Source: Flavobacteriales bacterium (GTDB lineage Bacteria; Bacteroidota; Bacteroidia; Flavobacteriales_D; Parvicellaceae). Taken from it: DNA of 53,687 bases. The stretch spans positions 1-53,687 of the forward strand of contig JAQXDK010000017.1 of assembly GCA_029251405.1 (NCBI GenBank). Reading direction: 5' to 3'. The translations under genes and the position numbers were made by a program. The notes under the pieces were generated by a model. The model was not told where the DNA came from and made no database searches. It saw only the letters and a list, made by a program, of their open reading frames with translations. Below are positions 51,363-53,687 of this stretch, piece after piece (position 1 is the first letter of the stretch; every line of letters starts with the position of its first letter).

Positions 51363-52013
51363 ATGAGTCATTTAATAGCTCCTTCATTATTGGCATCTGA
51401 CTTTGCCAACTTACAAAAAGAATGCGAAATGCTTAACTCTAGTGAAGCTGATTGGTATCATTTAGATGTGATGGACGGTGTATTTGTTCCAAATATATCT
51501 TTTGGAATACCCGTCATAAAATATATTAATAAACACACTCTTAAGCCGCTGGATGTTCATTTAATGATAGTTAAACCAGAACGTTATGTGAAAGACTTTA
51601 AAGATGTGGGAGCCAATATATTAACTATCCATATAGAAGCTTCAAAACACCTTCACAGAACACTTCAAGCTATAAAGCAAGAAGGTATGAAAGCCGGTGT
51701 TGCAGTTAACCCACATACGACAGTTGAACAGTTAGAACCAACTTTGGAAGAAACAGATTTAGTTTGTCTAATGTCTGTTAACCCAGGCTTCGGTGGACAA
51801 GCTTTTATTGAAGGTACTTATCGCAAGGTAGAAAAGTTGAAATCTATGATTGTAAAAGCTGGTTTGGACACTAAAATTGAAATTGATGGTGGGGTAACTT
51901 CTGCCAATGCTAGAAAACTGATAGATTGTGGAGCGGATGTTTTAGTTGCAGGAAGCTTTGTTTTTAAAGCTGAAAATCCAACTAAGACCATATCAGATCT
52001 TAAAAAGATTTAA
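51363..52013 (+). CDS. rpe: Ribulose-phosphate 3-epimerase
   Basis: Rpe interconverts ribulose 5-phosphate and xylulose 5-phosphate in the pentose phosphate pathway. The 216-residue TIM barrel has SLLASDFANL at the start, the metal ligands in YHLDVMDGVFVPN (His33, Asp35), a second histidine in LDVHLMI (His66), CLMSVNPGFGGQ, and EIDGGV with the catalytic aspartate. It is complete. Its stop shares TTAA with the convergent dehydrogenase-like gene. Confidence 0.96.
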   Translation: MSHLIAPSLLASDFANLQKECEMLNSSEADWYHLDVMDGVFVPNISFGIPVIKYINKHTLKPLDVHLMIVKPERYVKDFKDVGANILTIHIEASKHLHRTLQAIKQEGMKAGVAVNPHTTVEQLEPTLEETDLVCLMSVNPGFGGQAFIEGTYRKVEKLKSMIVKAGLDTKIEIDGGVTSANARKLIDCGADVLVAGSFVFKAENPTKTISDLKKI

Positions 52014-53218
52014 TCCTTTCCTTTTAAATAATCCTCTAGATATTCAAAATGGGGAGTGAGTTTCCCATTTAATGTTTCAGATGCTCTGTAAATAATGTCT
52101 TCAGGGTCGTTTCCAGTTAGCGGTTCTAGAACATGGCTAATAAACATATTTCCAAATTCTTCAGATGCATCCTTGGGAAGTTCACAAGGTAAATTGTCCA
52201 CTGCCATAACACCCACAGAATTTTTATTATAAAAGTCAACCTCTTTTTCTGAATTAGGGTCATAACCGTAAAAGGGAAGTTGTATGGTAGAAGGTCTTAA
52301 GGTTGAGGCTACAGGACCATCAATATCGCAGCTAACATCAGCCACCATTTCAATATTCCATTTGGGATTTCTAATGTCTTCTCTAGAAAAAATAAATGGA
52401 GAACGATTATCCCAGTAATGACAAGCCACATATAAACAAGCCTTTTCTGCAAAGGCCATAAATGATGAAGAATGATTAGCAGGGTTTTTGTAGAATTCAC
52501 TTTTTATAAATGGTTGTCCGTCGTCTCTTTTCACATAATCGTTAACTTCTAGCTGTGTGTAAACTGGGTAATTAAAAGTTTTATTTAAGAAATCTTTCGA
52601 AGAAACTTTTTTAATATTGGTTTTTTCTAGCACTTCAATAGCACCTCCAGCTACACGTCCGCCACCAGTTATCACTAATTTAAAATTTTTAGGTAGTTCT
52701 AGTTTAATTAATTCCTTCTCCATTTCTAGACGATCTTCACATAAATGTGCTCTTTTAAGGGTGTAACTTTTGTTTTTTAGCCCATAACCTAATAATCCAT
52801 TAAAACAGCCTACAATGCCTGCGAAACGTCCAAATGCAATTAATCTTTGTCCTTTAGAATTGGTGATGGTTTCCCAATCTATTAACTGAATATTCTTTTC
52901 AATAACAGCTTGTAAAAGTTTTCGGTTGTAAGGTTGTTTCTTAAATGTATGTGAGAAAAATAAATACTTTTTATCAGAAATAAGTTGTTCTATAGGCACT
53001 TCTTTAACCCCTATAAGTACATCACAATCTTCAACATTATCTACTAGTTTTATGCCTTCATTTAAATAATCCTGGTCTTTAAACTTACGAATAGAACTTT
53101 TTTGAACAAACAGTTTAATTGCAGGGTAATTTTCTATTATCCAGCTGCACTGTTTTGGAGATAATGGAACTCTCTTATCTGGCGGTGTTTTACCTTCTTT
53201 AATAATGCCTATTTTCAA
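52010..53218 (-). CDS. Saccharopine dehydrogenase-like oxidoreductase (alanine dehydrogenase/PNT N-terminal family)
   Basis: The 402-residue protein begins KIGIIKEGKTPPDKRVPLSP, the N-terminal domain shared by alanine dehydrogenase, transhydrogenase and the lysine-forming saccharopine dehydrogenase. Other features are WETITNSKGQRLIAFGRFAG (substrate region) and a Rossmann-type glycine motif LVITGGGRVAGGAIEVL. The C-terminal part has MVADVSCDIDGPVASTLRPS and VMAVDNLPCELPKDASEEFG, the latter typical of NAD+ saccharopine dehydrogenase (LYS1-type). The exact reaction (saccharopine to lysine or another opine-like step) is not certain. It shares a TTAA stop with rpe. Confidence 0.85.
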   Translation of the reverse strand: MKIGIIKEGKTPPDKRVPLSPKQCSWIIENYPAIKLFVQKSSIRKFKDQDYLNEGIKLVDNVEDCDVLIGVKEVPIEQLISDKKYLFFSHTFKKQPYNRKLLQAVIEKNIQLIDWETITNSKGQRLIAFGRFAGIVGCFNGLLGYGLKNKSYTLKRAHLCEDRLEMEKELIKLELPKNFKLVITGGGRVAGGAIEVLEKTNIKKVSSKDFLNKTFNYPVYTQLEVNDYVKRDDGQPFIKSEFYKNPANHSSSFMAFAEKACLYVACHYWDNRSPFIFSREDIRNPKWNIEMVADVSCDIDGPVASTLRPSTIQLPFYGYDPNSEKEVDFYNKNSVGVMAVDNLPCELPKDASEEFGNMFISHVLEPLTGNDPEDIIYRASETLNGKLTPHFEYLEDYLKGKD

Positions 53219-53234
53219 AAGAATAAATTTTTGA

Positions 53235-53242
53235 CAAATATA
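53235..53242 (-). promoter_or_regulatory. TATATTTG -7 element for the saccharopine-dehydrogenase-like gene
   Basis: The minus strand reads TATATTTG 16 bases before the start at 53218. It lies next to the rightward ssrA promoter. Confidence 0.55.
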
Positions 53243-53245
53243 ACA

Positions 53246-53275
53246 TTTGAATCGAGGATAATTTGCGTAATTTTG
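53246..53275 (+). promoter_or_regulatory. ssrA promoter
   Basis: TTTG (53246-53249) and TAATTTTG (53268-53275) are 18 bases apart and match the Bacteroidota consensus. Transcription would start near 53280, about 12 bases before the mature 5' end, leaving a short leader for RNase P to remove. Confidence 0.7.
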
Positions 53276-53291
53276 TAAGACTTAATTATAT

Positions 53292-53687
53292 GGGGCCGAT
53301 TTTGGATTTGACAGCAAGAGAAATGGTTAAGTAAGCATGTCGAGTGTTGTGGATGCTCTCGTAAAAATGAATTCTCAAGTCTATAAACGACAATAACAAC
53401 TACAGGCTTGCAGCTTAATCACTGAGTGATTAAACTTAATCTTGCAGATTAGATTTGTAAGACAAGCTACCCAGCTATGGCTACCTGTTCAGCGGTCATG
53501 GTAACCGGGTACCGTTGGTCTGAACTAAGTGATGTAAAGTCTTGGTGCATCAACTAAAATTTAAGAGACTAAGGGTAGGTTAGGGTGTTTGTGCTCAGAT
53601 TTATTTCGACAACTAATCACAAAATAAACATGTAGAAATCTTAGTTGTTCCTTGTTTGGACGAGGGTTCGAAACCCTCCGGCTCCAC
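53292..53687 (+). ncRNA. ssrA: Transfer-messenger RNA (3' end reaches window edge)
   Basis: tmRNA rescues stalled ribosomes and tags nascent proteins for degradation. The 5' end GGGGCCG pairs with 3' CGGCTCC including the G3-U wobble that marks alanine charging. The T arm GAGGG-TTCGAAA-CCCTC lies just before the acceptor strand, and the D-like region starts ATTTTGGATTTGACAG. The tag frame is GAC AAT AAC AAC TAC AGG CTT GCA GCT then TAA (53389-53418), giving DNNNYRLAA after the charged alanine. The last visible bases are the discriminator A and one C, so the CCA end is cut by the window edge. The tag differs from the Flavobacteriales-type GENNYALAA at three positions. Confidence 0.95.

Noticed and set aside
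1-53291. tRNA or rRNA genes in the intergenic gaps
   Set aside because: No gap shows a cloverleaf with a TTCGA T-loop and paired acceptor stem. The only such structure is the tmRNA at the right edge.
1-53687. Prophage, insertion sequence, toxin-antitoxin, restriction or other defence locus
   Set aside because: I looked for integrases, transposases, terminal repeats and defence nucleases and saw none. Gene content and base composition are even across the window.

Overview
The window is an ordinary, gene-dense stretch of chromosome from an AT-rich member of the Bacteroidota, most likely the order Flavobacteriales. The signs are type IX secretion (T9SS) C-terminal sorting domains of type A (5095-5892) and type B (12651-14744), a PorP/SprF protein, a SusC-like TonB receptor with a carboxypeptidase-regulatory N-terminus, a fused E1 alpha/beta dehydrogenase, a short 288-residue primary sigma factor, BshA, and promoters of the Bacteroidota type (TTG, then TAnnTTTG) with few visible Shine-Dalgarno sequences. 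I see no prophage, insertion sequence, CRISPR array, tRNA or rRNA. The only stable RNA is a tmRNA that runs to the right edge.

Layout. 1-2900: the 3' part of rpsA (ribosomal protein S1, with a lysine/alanine repeat tail), then sucD. 2938-10523: envelope and secreted proteins (DUF1573, thioredoxin-like, T9SS type A cargo, GH3 hexosaminidase, a membrane protein, TerC, DUF2279, a beta-barrel). The barrel and DUF2279 genes follow the fused 2-oxoacid dehydrogenase E1 gene (10526-12478). 12651-21114: a gliding-associated surface protein, bshA, an acyl-CoA carboxylase beta subunit, an acyl-CoA ligase, PorP/SprF and a LolD-like ATPase. 21239-22450: sucC, split from sucD by 18 kb. 22447-28703: a serC-serA-DUF1015 serine operon, a hypothetical secreted protein, a ferredoxin, and a divergent acyl-CoA reductase plus carbonic anhydrase pair. 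28707-33991: a tight five-gene leftward operon (methyltransferase, ZIP transporter, carboxypeptidase-regulatory protein, TonB receptor, phosphoribosyltransferase). 34094-38296: siaB-siaC, then cmk, truA and an ABC exporter. 38302-42024: uvrA, an ECF-type sigma factor and a 49-codon small ORF. 42021-47744: hydroxyacyl-CoA dehydrogenase, a sugar-lipid transferase, a lipoprotein, an oxidoreductase, pcm and a barrel. 47825-53687: rpsO, pnp, rpoD, rpe, a saccharopine-dehydrogenase-like enzyme and ssrA.

No single locus is clearly an undescribed system. The most rewarding leads are: (i) a 215-residue exported protein whose reading frame has no ATG/GTG/TTG start and appears to begin at ATC, one base after the upstream stop; (ii) the DUF1015 protein with an ADGHHR motif inside a serine operon that shows no serB; (iii) the SiaB/SiaC kinase-phosphoprotein pair, apparently leaderless and without its phosphatase or cyclase; (iv) a divergent tmRNA tag; (v) a shared leader motif in front of the split sucC and sucD; and (vi) a small ORF after the ECF sigma gene.

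Calls rest on reading translations and motifs by eye. Family names are reliable where motifs are cited. Substrate-level calls are inference.
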